A DNA stretch of 64,000 nt from Lineus longissimus (lineage: Eukaryota > Nemertea > Pilidiophora > Heteronemertea > Lineidae): assembly GCF_910592395.1 (NCBI RefSeq), contig NC_088310.1:7501-71500 (forward strand). The letters are read 5' to 3'. Position 1 is the stretch's first letter; each line of letters begins with the position of its first letter. Of this stretch, positions 48,101-63,900 are shown one piece after another. A program made the translations under genes and the position numbers. The notes under the pieces were generated by a model. The model was not told the DNA's origin. It saw nothing but the letters and a program-made list of their open reading frames with translations, and did no database searches.

Positions 48101-51100
48101 CATTGAACTGCTAGTGAACCGTGCTCAATATGTACCGGCTACCGCTCTCTCCATCATCATCAACGACGATATATGTCGGTGCCGGCCGTGCGAGGTCGTT
48201 TCAATGAAAAAGACGCACGCCACTGCCGTACCCGTACCTGAGAAAACTTGCCGTTTTAGGCAGATTTGCGATGATTGAAACAATACATCTACCTCATAAT
48301 TCTTGTACTCGAACGCCCGGAATCAGTATGTACTGGAGTTTGAAAAGTTTGGGTGCGGGGTATGATAATGATGATAATGAAAATGTTTACATCTGTACAT
48401 GGATGATTAGATAGCAAGACAAGGAAGAAGAAAAAAAGAAAAAAAAATTCGGCAGATTCACCGGGGGTCGAACCCGTGACCAGCCGATCCAAAGTCAAAC
48501 ACCTTCAGCGCTGAACCGTCAAGGCTTTCATGTTAAAATGAAGATTTTATTTGCCTCTTATATGCGGTATGCAAACGAGCGCGCCACAATAGTGACAAGG
48601 TCGCGCAGGTGGCAAAGTGATTAGCCGAAATAGTTCCAAGTAATCGTATATTTCGATAGTTGTACAGATTTTTCTCAACATATCGTATGTATATACCTCA
48701 GTGATATAAAATATTATCTTTGCAGTTGATTTAACGTTTGAATGACCTTTTTTAAAAAGTTTTTCAAAATCGAGGTCAGCAGGGTCAGACACAATCATTT
48801 ACTGTTTTGAAAGACTCCGGCAGGGTCAAAAGAAACAGTTGTTGGCGCCGATGATGTCAGCAATATGGCGAATTTCCGCCCCACCCGTGAGATTTGCTCT
48901 CGTCACGTCATGAGCACATTGAACTGCTAGTGAACCGTGCTCAATATGTACCGGCTACCGCTCTCTCCATCATCATCAACGACGATATATGTCGGTGCCG
49001 GCCGTGCGAGGTCGTTTCAATGAAAAAGACGCACGCCACTGCCGTACCCGTACCTGAGAAAACTTGCCGTTTTAGGCAGATTTACGATGATTGAAACAAT
49101 ACATCTACCTCATAATTCATGTACTCGAACGCCCGGAATCAGTATGTGCTGGAGTTTGAAAAGTTTGGGTGCGGGGTATGATAATGATGATAATGAAAAT
49201 GTTTACATCTGTACATGGATGATTAGATAGCAAGACAAGGAAGAAGAAAAAAAGAAAAAAAAAATTCGGCAGATTCACCGGGGGTCGAACCCGTGACCAG
49301 CCGATCCAAAGTCAAACACCTTCAGCGCTGAACCGCCAAGGCTTTCATGTTGAAATGAAGATTTTATTTGCCTCTTATATGCGGTATGCAAACGAGCGCG
49401 CCACAATAGTGACAAGGTCGCGCAGGTGGCAAAGTGATTAGCCGAAATAGTTCCAAGTAATCGTATATTTCGATAGTTGTACAGATTTTTCTCAACATAT
49501 CGTATGTATATACCTCAGTGATATAAAATATTATCTTTGCAGTTGATTTAACGTTTGAATGACCTTTTTTAAAAAGTTTTTCAAAATCGAGGTCAGCAGG
49601 GTCAGACACAATCATTTATTGTTTTGAAAGACTCGAGCAGGGTCAAAAGAAACAGTTGTTGGCGCCGATGATGTCAGCAATATGGCGAATTTCCGCCCCA
49701 CCCGTGAGATTTGCTCTCGTCACGTCATGAGCACATTGAACTGCTAGTGAACCGTGCTCAATATGTACCGGCTACCGCTCTCTCCATCATCATCAACGAC
49801 GATATGTGTCGGTGCCGGCCGTGCGAGGTCGTTTCAATGAAAAAGACGCACGCCACTGCCGTACCCGTACCTGAGAAAACTTGCCGTTTTAGGCAGATTT
49901 GCGATGATTGAAACAATACATCTACCTCATAATTCATGTACTCGAACGCCCGGAATCAGTATGTGCTGGAGTTTGAAAAGTTTGGGTGCGGGGTATGATA
50001 ATGATGATAATGAAAATGTTTACATCTGTACATGGATGATTAGATAGCAAGACAAGGAAGAAGAAAAAAAGAAAAAAAAAATTCGGGAGATTCACCTGGG
50101 GTCGAACCCGTGACCAGCCGATCCAAAGTCAAACACCTTCAGCGCTGAACCGCCAAGGCTTTCATGTTGAAATGAAGATTTTATTTGCCTCTTATATGCG
50201 GTATGCAAACGAGCGCGCCACAATAGTGACAAGGTCGCGCAGGTGGCAAAGTGATTAGCCGAAATAGTTCCAAGTAATCGTATATTTCGATAGTTGTACA
50301 GATTTTTCTCAACATATCGTATGTATATACCTCAGTGATATAAAATATTATCTTTGCAGTTGATTTAACGTTTGAATGACCTTTTTTAAAAAGTTTTTCA
50401 AAATCGAGGTCAGCAGGGTCAGACACAATCATTTATTGTTTTGAAAGACTCCGGCAGGGTCAAAAGAAACAGTTGTTGGCGCCGATGATGTCAGCAATAT
50501 GGCGAATTTCCGCCCCACCCGTGAGATTTGCTCTCGTCACGTCATGAGCACATTGAACTGCTAGTGAACCGTGCTCAATATGTACCGGCTACCGCTCTCT
50601 CCATCATCATCAACGACGATATATGTCGGTGCCGGCCGTGCGAGGTCGTTTCAATGAAAAAGACGCACGCCACTGCCGTACCCGTACCTGAGAAAACTTG
50701 CCGTTTTAGGCAGATTTGCGATGATTGAAACAATACATCTACCTCATAATTCATGTACTCGAACGCCCGGAATCAGTATGTGCTGGAGTTTGAAAAGTTT
50801 GGGTGCGGGGTATGATAATGATGATAATGAAAATGTTTACATCTGTACATGGATGATTAGATAGCAAGACAAGGAAGAAGAAAAAAAGAAAAAAAAAATT
50901 CGGCAGATTCACCGGGGGTCGAACCCGTGACGAGCCGATCCAAAGTCAAACACCTTCAGCGCTGAACCGTCAAGGCTTTCATGTTGAAATGAAGATTTTA
51001 TTTGCCTCTTATATGCGGTATGCAAACGAGCGCGCCACAATAGTGACAAGGTCGCGCAGGTGGCAAAGTGATTAGCCGAAATAGTTCCAAGTAATCGTAT

Positions 51101-54100
51101 ATTTCGATAGTTGTACAGATTTTTCTCAACATATCGTATGTATATACCTCAGTGATATAAAATATTATCTTTGCAGTTGATTTAACGTTTGAATGACCTT
51201 TTTTAAAAAGTTTTTCAAAATCGAGGTCAGCAGGGTCAGACACAATCATTTATTGTTTTGAAAGACTCCGGCAGGGTCAAAAGAAACAGTTGTTGGCGCC
51301 GATGATGTCAGCAATATGGCGAATTTCCGCCCCACCCGTGAGATTTGCTCTCGTCACGTCATGAGCACATTGAACTGCTAGTGAACCGTGTTCAATATGT
51401 ACCGGCTACCGCTCTCTCCATCATCATCAACGACGATATGTGTCGGTGCCGGCCGTGCGAGGTCGTTTCAATGAAAAAGACGCACGCCACTGCCGTACCC
51501 GTACCTGAGAAAACTTGCCGTTTTAGGCAGATTTGCGATGATTGAAACAATACATCTACCTCATAATTAATTTACTCGAACGCCCGGAATCAGTATGTGC
51601 TGGAGTTTGAAAAGTTTGGGTGCGGGGTATGATAATGATGATAATGAAAATGTTTACATCTGTACATGGATGATTAGATAGCAAGACAAGGAAGAAGAAA
51701 AAAAGAAAAAAATATTCGGCAGATTCAACGGGGGTCGAACCCGTGACCAGTCGATCCAAAGTCAAACACCTTCAGCGCTGAACCGTCAAGGCTTTCATGT
51801 TGAAATGAAGATTTTATTTGCCTCTTATATGCGGTATGCAAACGAGCGCGCCACAATAGTGACAAGGTCGCGCAGGTGGCAAAGTGATTAGCCGAAATAG
51901 TTCCAAGTAATCGTATATTTCGATAGTTGTACAGATTTTTCTCAACATATCGTATGTATATACCTCAGTGATATAAAATATTATCTTTGCAGTTGATTTA
52001 ACGTTTGAATGACCTTTTTTAAAAAGTTTTTCAAAATCGAGGTCAGCAGGGTCAGACACAATCATTTATTGTTTTGAAAGACTCCGGCAGGGTCAAAAGA
52101 AACAGTTGTTGGCGCCGATGATGTCAGCAATATGGCGAATTTCCGCCCCACCCGTGAGATTTGCTCTCGTCACGTCATGAGCACATTGAACTGCTAGTGA
52201 ACCGTGCTCAATATGTACCGGCTACCGCTCTCTCCATCATCATCAACGACGATATATGTCGGTGCCGGCCGTGCGAGGTCGTTTCAATGAAAAAGACGCA
52301 CGCCACTGCCGTACCCGTACCTGAGAAAACTTGCCGTTTTAGGCAGATTTGCGATGATTGAAACAATACATCTACCTCATAATTCATGTACTCGAACGCC
52401 CTGAATCAGTATGTGCTGGAGTTTGAAAAGTTTGGGTGCGGGGTATGATAATGATGATAATGAAAATGTTTACATCTGTACATGGATGATTAGATAGCAA
52501 GACAAGGAAGAAGAAAAAAAGAAAAAAAAAAGTCGGCAGATTCACCGGGGGTCGAACCCGTGACCAGCCGATCCAAAGTCAAACACCTTCAGCGCTGAAC
52601 CGTCAAGGCTTTCATGTTAAAATGAAGATTTTATTTGCCTCTTATATGCAGTATGCAAACGAGCGCGCCACAATAGTGATAAGGTCGCGCAGGTGGCAAA
52701 GTGATTAGCCGAAATAGTTCCAAGTAATCGTATATTTCGATAGTTGTACAGATTTTTCTCAACATATCGTATGTATATACCTCAGTGATATAAAATATTA
52801 TCTTTGCAGTTGATTTAACGTTTGAATGACCTTTTTTAAAAAGTTTTTCAAAATCGAGGTCAGCAGGGTCAGACACAATCATTTATTGTTTTGAAAGACT
52901 CCGGCAGGGTCAAAAGAAACAGTTGTTGGCGCCGATGATGTCAGCAATATGGCGAATTTCCGCCCCACCCGTGAGATTTGCTCTCGTCACGTCATGAGCA
53001 CATTGAACTGCTAGTGAACCGTGCTCAATATGTACCGGCTACCGCTCTCTCCATCATCATCAACGACGATATATGTCGGTGCCGGCCGTGCGAGGTCGTT
53101 TCAATGAAAAAGACGCACGCCACTGCCGTACCCGTACCTGAGAAAACTTGCCGTTTTAGGCAGATTTGCGATGATTGAAACAATACATCTACCTCATAAT
53201 TCATGTACTCGAACGCCCTGAATCAGTATGTGCTGGAGTTTGAAAAGTTTGGGTGCGGGGTATGATAATGATGATAATGAAAATGTTTACATCTGTACAT
53301 GGATGATTAGATAGCAAGACAAGGAAGAAGAAAAAAAGAAAAAAAAAAGTCGGCAGATTCACCGGGGGTCGAACCCGTGACCAGCCGATCCAAAGTCAAA
53401 CACCTTCAGCGCTGAACCGTCAAGGCTTTCATGTTGAAATGAAGATTTTATTTGCCTCTTATATGCGGTATGCAAACGAGCGCGCCACAATAGTGATAAG
53501 GTCGCGCAGGTGGCAAAGTGATTAGCCGAAATAGTTCCAAGTAATCGTATATTTCGATAGTTGTACAGATTTTTCTCAACATATCGTATGTATATACCTC
53601 AGTGATATAAAATATTATCTTTGCAGTTGATTTAACGTTTGAATGACCTTTTTTAAAAAGTTTTTCAAAATCGAGGTCAGCAGGGTCAGACACAATCATT
53701 TATTGTTTTGAAAGACTCCGGCAGGGTCAAAAGAAACAGTTGTTGGCGCCGATGATGTCAGCAATATGGCGAATTTCCGCCCCACCCGTGAGATTTGCTC
53801 TCGTCACGTCATGAGCACATTGAACTGCTAGTGAACCGTGCTCAATATGTACCGGCTACCGCTCTCTCCATCATCATCAACGACGATATATGTCGGTGCC
53901 GGCCGTGCGAGGTCGTTTCAATGAAAAAGACGCACGCCACTGCCGTACCCGTACCTGAGAAAACTTGCCGTTTTAGGCAGATTTGCGATGATTGAAACAA
54001 TACATCTACCTCATAATTCATGTACTCGAACGCCCGGAATCAGTATGTGCTGGAGTTTGAAAAGTTTGGGTGCGGGGTATGATAATGATGATAATGAAAA

Positions 54101-57100
54101 TGTTTACATCTGTACATGGATGATTAGATAGCAAGACAAGGAAGAAGAAAAAAAAAAAAAAAAAGTCGGCAGATTCAACGGGGGTCGAACCCGTGACCAG
54201 CCGATCCAAAGTCAAACACCTTCAGCGCTGAACCGTCAAGGCCTTCATATAGAAATGAAGATTTTATTTGCCTCTTATATGCGGTATGAAAACGAGCGCG
54301 CCACAATAGTGACAAGGTCGCGCAGGTGGCAAAGTGATTAGCCGAAATAGTTCCAAGTAATCGTATATTTCGATAGTTGTACAGATTTTTCTCAACATAT
54401 CGTATGTATATACCTCAGTGATATAAAATATTATCTTTGCAGTTGATTTAACGTTTGAATGACCTTTTTTAAAAAGTTTTTCAAAATCGAGGTCAGCAGG
54501 GTCAGACACAATCATTTATTGTTTTGAAAGACTCCGGCAGGGTCAAAAGAAACAGTTGTTGGCGCCGATGATGTCAGCAATATGGCGAATTTCCGCCCCA
54601 CCCGTGAGATTTGCTCTCGTCACGTCATGAGCACATTGAACTGCTAGTGAACCGTGCTCAATATGTACCGGCTACCGCTCTCTCCATCATCATCAACGAC
54701 GATATATGTCGGTGCCGGCCGTGCGAGGTCGTTTCAATGAAAAAGACGCACGCCACTGCCGTACCCGTACCTGAGAAAACTTGCCGTTTTAGGCAGATTT
54801 GCGATGATTGAAACAATACATCTACCTCATAATTCATGTACTCGAACGCCCGGAATCAGTATGTGCTGGAGTTTGAAAAGTTTGGGTGCGGGGTATGATA
54901 ATGATGATAATGAAAATGTTTACATCTGTACATGGATGATCAGATAGCAAGACAAGGAAGAAGAAAAAAAGAAAAAAAAAATTCGGCAGATTCAACGGGG
55001 GTCGAACCCGTGACCAGCCGATCCAAAGTCAAACACCTTTAGCGCTGAACCGTCAAGGCTTTCATGTTGAAATGAAGATTTTATTTGCCTCTTATATGCG
55101 GTATGCAAACGAGCGCGCCACAATAGTGACAAGGTCGCGCAGGTGGCAAAGTGATTAGCCGAAATAGTTCCAAGTAATCGTATATTTCGATAGTTGTACA
55201 GATTTTTCTCAACATATCGTATGTATATACCTCAGTGATATAAAATATTATCTTTGCAGTTGATTTAACGTTTGAATGACCTTTTTTAAAAAGTTTTTCA
55301 AAATTGAGGTCAGCAGGGTCAGACACAATCATTTATTGTTTTGAAAGACTCCGGCAGGGTCAAAAGAAACAGTTGTTGGCGCCGATGATGTCAGCAATAT
55401 GGCGAATTTCCGCCCCACCCGTGAGATTTGCTCTCGTCACGTCATGAGCACATTGAACTGCTAGTGAACCGTGCTCAATATGTACCGGCTACCGCTCTCT
55501 CCATCATCATCAACGACGATATATGTCGGTGCCGGCCGTGCGAGGTCGTTTCAATGAAAAAGACGCACGCCACTGCCGTACCCGTACCTGAGAAAACTTG
55601 CCGTTTTAGGCAGATTTGCGATGATTGAAACAATACATCTACCTCATAATTCATGTACTCGAACGCCCGGAATCAGTATGTGCTGGAGTTTGAAAAGTTT
55701 GGGTGCGGGGTATGATAATGATGATAATGAAAATGTTTACATCTGTACATGGATGATTAGATATCAAGACAAGGAAGAAGAAAAAAAGAAAAAAAAAATT
55801 CGGCAGATACACCGGGGGTCGAACCCGTGACCAGCCGATCCAAAGTCAAACACCTTCAGCGCTGAACCGTCAAGGCTTTCATGTTGAAATGAAGATTTTA
55901 TTTGCCTCTTATATGCGATATGCAAACGAGCGCGCCACAATAGTGATAAGGTCGCGCAGGTGGCAAAGTGATTAGCCGAAATAGTTCCAAGTAATCGTAT
56001 ATTTCGATAGTTGTACAGATTTTTCTCAACATATCGTATGTATATACATGTACCTCAGTGATATAAAATATTATCTTTGCAGTTGATTTAACATTTGAAT
56101 GACCTTTTTTAAAAAGTTTTTCAAAATCGAGGTCAGCAGGGTCAGACACAATCATTTATTGTTTTGAAAGACTCCGGCAGGATCAAAAGAAACAGTTGTT
56201 GGCGCCGATGATGTCTGCAATATGGCGAATTTCCGCCCCACCCGTGAGATTTGCTCTCGTCACGTCATGAGCACATTGAACTGCTAGTGAACCGTGCTCA
56301 ATATGTACCGGCTACCGCTCTCTCCATCATCATCAACGACGATATGTGTCGGTGCCGGCCGTGCGAGGTCGTTTCAATGAAAAAGACGCACGCCACTGCC
56401 GTACCCGTACCTGAGAAAACTTGCCGTTTCAGGCAGATTTGCGATGATTGAAACAATACATCTACCTCATAATTCATGTACTCGAACGCCCGGAATCAGT
56501 ATGTGCTGGAGTTTGAAAAGTTTGGGTGCGGGGTATGATAATGATGATAATGAAAATGTTTACATCTGTACATGGATGATTAGATAGCAAGACAAGGAAG
56601 AAGAAAAAAAGAAAAAAAAATTCTGCGATTCACCGGGGGTCGAACCCGTGACCAGCCGATCCAAAGTCAAACACCTTCAGCGCTGAACCGTCAAGGCTTT
56701 CATGTTGAAATGAAGATTTTATTTGCCTCTTATATGCGGTATGCAAACGAGCGCGCCACAATAGTGACAAGGTCGCGCAGGTGGCAAAGTGATTAGCCGA
56801 AATAGTTCCAAGTAATCGTATATTTCGATAGTTGTACAGATTTTTCTCAACATATCGTATGTATATACCTCAGTGATATAAAATATTATCTTTGCAGTTG
56901 ATTTAACGTTTGAATGACCTTTTTTAAAAAGTTTTTCAAAATCGAGGTCAGCAGGGTCAGACACAATCATTTATTGTTTTGAAAGACTCCGGCAGGGTCA
57001 AAAGAAACAGTTGTTGGCGCCGATGATGTCAGCAATATGGCGAATTTCCGCCCCACCCGTGAGATTTGCTCTCGTCACGTCATGAGCACATTGAACTGCT

Positions 57101-58209
57101 AGTGAACCGTGCTCAATATGTACCGGCTACCGCTCTCTCCATCATCATCAACGACGATATATGTCGGTGCCGGCCGTGCGAGGTCGTTTCAATGAAAAAG
57201 ACGCACGCCACTGCCGTACCCGTACCTGAGAAAACTTGCCGTTTTAGGCAGATTTGCGATGATTGAAACAATACATCTACCTCATAATTCATGTACTCGA
57301 ACGCCCGGAATCAGTATGTGCTGGAGTTTGAAAAGTTTGGGTGCGGGGTATGATAATGATGATAATGAAAATATTTACATCTGTACATGGATGATTAGAC
57401 AGCAAGACAAGGAAGAACAAAAAAAGAAAAAAAAAGTCGGCAGATTCACCGGGGGTCGAACCCGTGACCAGCCGATCCAAAGTCAAACACCTTCAGCGCT
57501 GAACCGTCAAGGCTTTCATGTTGAAATGAAGATTTTATTTGCCTCTTATATGCGGTATGCAAACGAGCGCGCCACAATAGTGATAAGGTCGCGCAGGTGG
57601 CAAAGTGATTAGCCGAAATAGTTCCAAGTAATCGTATATTTCGATAGTTGTACAGATTTTTCTCAACATATCGTATGTATATACCTCAGTGATATAAAAT
57701 ATTATCTTTGCAGTTGATTTAACGTTTGAATGACCTTTTTTAAAAAGTTTTTCAAAATCGAGGTCAGCAGGGTCAGACACAATCATTTATTGTTTTGAAA
57801 GACTCCGGCAGGGTCAAAAGAAACAGTTGTTGGCGCCGATGATGTCAGCAATATGGCGAATTTCCGCCCCACCCGTGAGATTTGCTCTCGTCACGTCATG
57901 AGCACATTGAACTGCTAGTGAACCGTGCTCAATATGTACCGGCTACCGCTCTCTCCATCATCATCAACGACGATATATGTCGGTGCCGGCCGTGCGAGGT
58001 CGTTTCAATGAAAAAGACGCACGCCACTGCCGTACCCGTACCTGAGAAAACTTGCCGTTTTAGGCAGATTTGCGATGATTGAAACAATACATCTACCTCA
58101 TAATTCATGTACTCGAACGCCCGGAATCAGTATGTGCTGGAGTTTGAAAAGTTTGGGTGCGGGGTATGATAATGATGATAATGAAAATGTTTACATCTGT
58201 ACATGGATG

Positions 58210-61200
58210 ATTAGATAGCAAGACAAGGAAGAAGAAAAAAAGAAAAAAAAAATTCGGCAGATTCACCGGGGGTCGAACCCGTGACCAGCCGATCCAAGTC
58301 AAACACCTTCAGCGCTGAACCGTCAAGGCTTTCATGTTGAAATGAAGATTTTATTTGTCTCTTATATGCGGTATGCAAACGAGCGCTCCACAATAGTGAT
58401 AAGGTCGCGCAGGTGGCATAGTGATTAGCCGAAATAGTTCCAAGTAATCGTATATTTCGATAGTTGTACAGATTTTTCTCAACATATCGTATGTATATAC
58501 CTCAGTGATATAAAATATTATCTTTGCAGTTGATTTAACGTTTGAATGACCTTTTTTAAAAAGTTTTTCAAAATCGAGGTCAGCAGGGTCAGACACAATC
58601 ATTTATTGTTTTGAAAGACTCCGGCAGGGTCAAAAGAAACAGTTGTTGGCGCCGATGATGTCAGCAATATGGCGAATTTCCGCCCCACCCGTGAGATTTG
58701 CTCTCGTCACGTCATGAGCACATTGAACTGCTAGTGAACCGTGCTCAATATGTACCGGCTACCGCTCTCTCCATCATCATCAACGACGATATATGTCGGT
58801 GCCGGCCGTGCGAGGTCGTTTCAATGAAAAAGACGCACGCCACTGCCGTACCCGTACCTGAGAAAACTTGCCGTTTTAGGCAGATTTGCGATGATTGAAA
58901 CAATACATCTACCTCATAATTCATGTACTCGAACGCCCGGAATCAGTATGTGCTGGAGTTTGAAAAGTTTGGGTGCGGGGTATGATAATGATGATAATGA
59001 AAATGTTTACATCTGTACATGGATGATTAGATAGCAAGACAAGGAAGAAGAAAAAAAGAAAAAAAAATTCGGCAGATTCACCGGGGGTCGAACCCGTGAC
59101 CAGCCGATCCAAAGTCAAACACCTTCAGCGCTGAACCGTCAAGGCTTTCATGTTGAAATGAAGATTTTATTTGTCTCTTATATGCGGTATGCAAACGAGC
59201 GCGCCACAATAGTGATAAGGTCGCGCAGGTGGCAAAGTGATTAGCCGAAATAGTTCCAAGTAATCGTATATTTCGATAGTTGTACAGATTTTTCTCAACA
59301 TATCGTATGTATATACCTCAGTGATATAAAATATTATCTTTGCAGTTGATTTAACGTTTGAATGACCTTTTTTAAAAAGTTTTTCAAAATCGAGGTCAGC
59401 AGGGTCAGACACAATCATTTATTGTTTTGAAAGACTCCGGCAGGGTCAAAAGAAACAGTTGTTGGCGCCGATGATGTCTGCAATATGGCGAATTTCCGCC
59501 CCACCCGTGAGATTTGCTCTCGTCACGTCATGAGCACATTGAACTGCTGGTGAACCGTGCTCAATATGTACCGGCTACCGCTCTCTCCATCATCATCAAC
59601 GACGATATGTGTCGGTGCCGGCCGTGCGAGGTCGTTTCAATGAAAAAGACGCACGCCACTGCCGTACCCGTACCTGAGAAAACTTGCCGTTTTAGGCAGA
59701 TTTGCGATGATTGAAACAATACATCTACCTCATAATTCATGTACTCGAACGCCCGGAATCAGTATGTGCTGGAGTTTGAAAAGTTTGGGTGCGGGGTATG
59801 ATAATGATGATAATGAAAATGTTTACATCTGTACATGGATGATTAGATAGCAAGACAAGGAAGAAGAAAAAAAGAAAAAAAAATTCTGCGATTCACCGGG
59901 GGTCGAACCCGTGACCAGCCGATCCAAAGTCAAACACCTTCAGCGCTGAACCGTCAAGGCTTTCATGTTGAAATGAAGATTTTATTTGCCTCTTATATGC
60001 GGTATGCAAACGAGCGCGCCACAATAGTGATAAGGTCGCGCAGGTGGCAAAGTGATTAGCCGAAATAGTTCCAAGTAATCGTATATTTCGATAGTTGTAC
60101 AGATTTTTCTCAACATATCGTATGTATATACCTCAGTGATATAAAATATTATCTTTGCAGTTGATTTAACGTTTGAATGACCTTTTTTAAAAAGTTTTTC
60201 AAAATCGAGGTCAGCAGGGTCAGACACAATCATTTATTGTTTTGAAAGACTCCGGCAGGGTCAAAAGAAACAGTTGTTGGCGCCGATGATGTCAGCAATA
60301 TGGCGAATTTCCGCCCCACCCGTGAGATTTGCTCTCGTCACGTCATGAGCACATTGAACTGCTAGTGAACCGTGCTCAATATGTACCGGCTACCGCTCTC
60401 TCCATCATCATCAACGACGATATATGTCGGTGCCGGCCGTGCGAGGTCGTTTCAATGAAAAAGACGCACGCCACTGCCGTACCCGTACCTGAGAAAACTT
60501 GCCGTTTTAGGCAGATTTGCGATGATTGAAACAATACATCTACCTCATAATTCATGTACTCGAACGCCCGGAATCAGTATGTGCTGGAGTTTGAAAAGTT
60601 TGGGTGCGGGGTATGATAATGATGATAATGAAAATGTTTACATCTGTACATGGATGATCAGATAGCAAGACAAGGAAGAAGAAAAAAAGAGAAAAAAAAT
60701 TCGGCAGATTCACCGGGGGTCGAACCCGTGACCAGCCGATCCAAAGTCAAACACCTTCAGCGCTGAACCGTCAAGGCTTTCATGTTGAAATGAAGATTTT
60801 ATTTGCCTCTTATATGCGGTATGCAAACGAGCGCGCCACAATAGTGACAAGGTCGCGCAGGTGGCAAAGTGATTAGCCGAAATAGTTCCAAGTAATCGTA
60901 TATTTCGATAGTTGTACAGATTTTTCTCAACATATCGTATGTATATACCTCAGTGATATAAAATATTATCTTTGCAGTTGATTTAACGTTTGAATGACCT
61001 TTTTTAAAAAGTTTTTCAAAATCGAGGTCAGCAGGGTCAGACACAATCATTTATTGTTTTGAAAGACTCCGGCAGGGTCAAAAGAAACAGTTGTTGGCGC
61101 CGATGATGTCAGCAATATGGCGAATTTCCGCCCCACCCGTGAGATTTGCTCTCGTCACGTCATGAGCACATTGAACTGCTAGTGAACCGTGCTCAATATG

Positions 61201-63900
61201 TACCGGCTACCGCTCTCTCCATCATCATCAACGACGATATATGTCGGTGCCGGCCGTGCGAGGTCGTTTCAATGAAAAAGACGCACGCCACTGCCGTACC
61301 CGTACCTGAGAAAACTTGCCGTTTTAGGCAGATTTGCGATGATTGAAACAATACATCTACCTCATAATTCATGTACTCGAACGCCCGGAATCAGTATGTG
61401 CTGGAGTTTGAAAAGTTTGGGTGCGGGGTATGATAATGATGATAATGAAAATGTTTACATCTGTACATGGATGATTAGATAGCAAGACAAGGAAGAAGAA
61501 AAAAAGAAAAAAAAAATTCGGCAGATTCACCGGGGGTCGAACCCGTGACCAGCCGATCCAAAGTCAAACACCTTCAGCGCTGAACCGTCAAGGCTTTCAT
61601 GTTGAAATGAAGATTTTATTTGCCTCTTATATGCGGTATGCAAACGAGCGCGCCACAATAGTGATAAGGTCGCGCAGGTGGCAAAGTGATTAGCCGAAAT
61701 AGTTCCAAGTAATCGTATATTTCGATAGTTGTACAGATTTTTCTCAACATATCGTATGTATATACCTCAGTGATATAAAATATTATCTTTGCAGTTGATT
61801 TAACGTTTGAATGACCTTTTTTAAAAAGTTTTTCAAAATCGAGGTCAGCAGGGTCAGACACAATCATTTATTGTTTTGAAAGACTCCGGCAGGGTCAAAA
61901 GAAACAGTTGTTGGCGCCGATGATGTCAGCAATATGGCGAATTTCCGCCCCACCCGTGAGATTTGCTCTCGTCACGTCATGAGCACATTGAACTGCTAGT
62001 GAACCGTGCTCAATATGTACCGGCTACCGCTCTCTCCATCATCATCAACGACGATATATGTCGGTGCCGGCCGTGCGAGGTCGTTTCAATGAAAAAGACG
62101 CACGCCACTGCCGTACCCGTACCTGAGAAAACTTGCCGTTTTAGGCAGATTTGCGATGATTGAAACAATACATCTACCTCATAATTCATGTACTCGAACG
62201 CCCGGAATCAGTATGTGCTGGAGTTTGAAAAGTTTGGGTGCGGGGTATGATAATGATGATAATGAAAATGTTTACATCTGTACATGGATGATTAGATAGC
62301 AAGACAAGGAAGAAGAAAAAAAGAAAAAAAAAATTCGGCAGATTCACCGGGGGTCGAACCCGTGACCAGCCGATCCAAAGTCAAACACCTTCAGCGCTGA
62401 ACCGTCAAGGCTTTCATGTTGAAATGAAGATTTTATTTGTCTCTTATATGCGGTATGCAAACGAGCGCTCCACAATAGTGATAAGGTCGCGCAGGTGGCA
62501 TAGTGATTAGCCGAAATAGTTCCAAGTAATCGTATATTTCGATAGTTGTACAGATTTTTCTCAACATATCGTATGTATATACCTCAGTGATATAAAATAT
62601 TATCTTTGCAGTTGATTTAACGTTTGAATGACCTTTTTTAAAAAGTTTTTCAAAATCGAGGTCAGCAGGGTCAGACACAATCATTTATTGTTTTGAAAGA
62701 CTCCGGCAGGGTCAAAAGAAACAGTTGTTGGCGCCGATGATGTCAGCAATATGGCGAATTTCCGCCCCACCCGTGAGATTTGCTCTCGTCACGTCATGAG
62801 CACATTGAACTGCTAGTGAACCGTGCTCAATATGTACCGGCTACCGCTCTCTCCATCATCATCAACGACGATATATGTCGGTGCCGGCCGTGCGAGGTCG
62901 TTTCAATGAAAAAGACGCACGCCACTGCCGTACCCGTACCTGAGAAAACTTGCCGTTTTAGGCAGATTTGCGATGATTGAAACAATACATCTACCTCATA
63001 ATTCATGTACTCGAACGCCCGGAATCAGTATGTGCTGGAGTTTGAAAAGTTTGGGTGCGGGGTATGATAATGATGATAATGAAAATGTTTACATCTGTAC
63101 ATGGATGATTAGATAGCAAGACAAGGAAGAAGAAAAAAAGAAAAAAAAATTCGGCAGATTCACCGGGGGTCGAACCCGTGACCAGCCGATCCAAAGTCAA
63201 ACACCTTCAGCGCTGAACCGTCAAGGCTTTCATGTTGAAATGAAGATTTTATTTGTCTCTTATATGCGGTATGCAAACGAGCGCGCCACAATAGTGATAA
63301 GGTCGCGCAGGTGGCAAAGTGATTAGCCGAAATAGTTCCAAGTAATCGTATATTTCGATAGTTGTACAGATTTTTCTCAACATATCGTATGTATATACCT
63401 CAGTGATATAAAATATTATCTTTGCAGTTGATTTAACGTTTGAATGACCTTTTTTAAAAAGTTTTTCAAAATCGAGGTCAGCAGGGTCAGACACAATCAT
63501 TTATTGTTTTGAAAGACTCCGGCAGGGTCAAAAGAAACAGTTGTTGGCGCCGATGATGTCTGCAATATGGCGAATTTCCGCCCCACCCGTGAGATTTGCT
63601 CTCGTCACGTCATGAGCACATTGAACTGCTGGTGAACCGTGCTCAATATGTACCGGCTACCGCTCTCTCCATCATCATCAACGACGATATGTGTCGGTGC
63701 CGGCCGTGCGAGGTCGTTTCAATGAAAAAGACGCACGCCACTGCCGTACCCGTACCTGAGAAAACTTGCCGTTTTAGGCAGATTTGCGATGATTGAAACA
63801 ATACATCTACCTCATAATTCATGTACTCGAACGCCCGGAATCAGTATGTGCTGGAGTTTGAAAAGTTTGGGTGCGGGGTATGATAATGATGATAATGAAA
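58210..63900. repeat. Higher-order block near the window end, repeated at 4082 bp (five units)
   Basis: Variant pairs lie 4082 bp apart: GAGCGCTCCACAATAG with GTGGCATAGTG (58383 and 62465 regions), and GACGATATGTGTCGG with CTGCTGGTGAACC (59540-59610 and 63622-63690). This is a second, independent higher-order period in the same array. Confidence 0.8.

Noticed and set aside
35946-63796. 83-codon (-) and 66-codon (+) open frames present in every satellite unit
   Set aside because: Their conservation follows from array homogeneity. Differences between copies mostly change amino acids, and there are no promoter or splice signals and no family resemblance.
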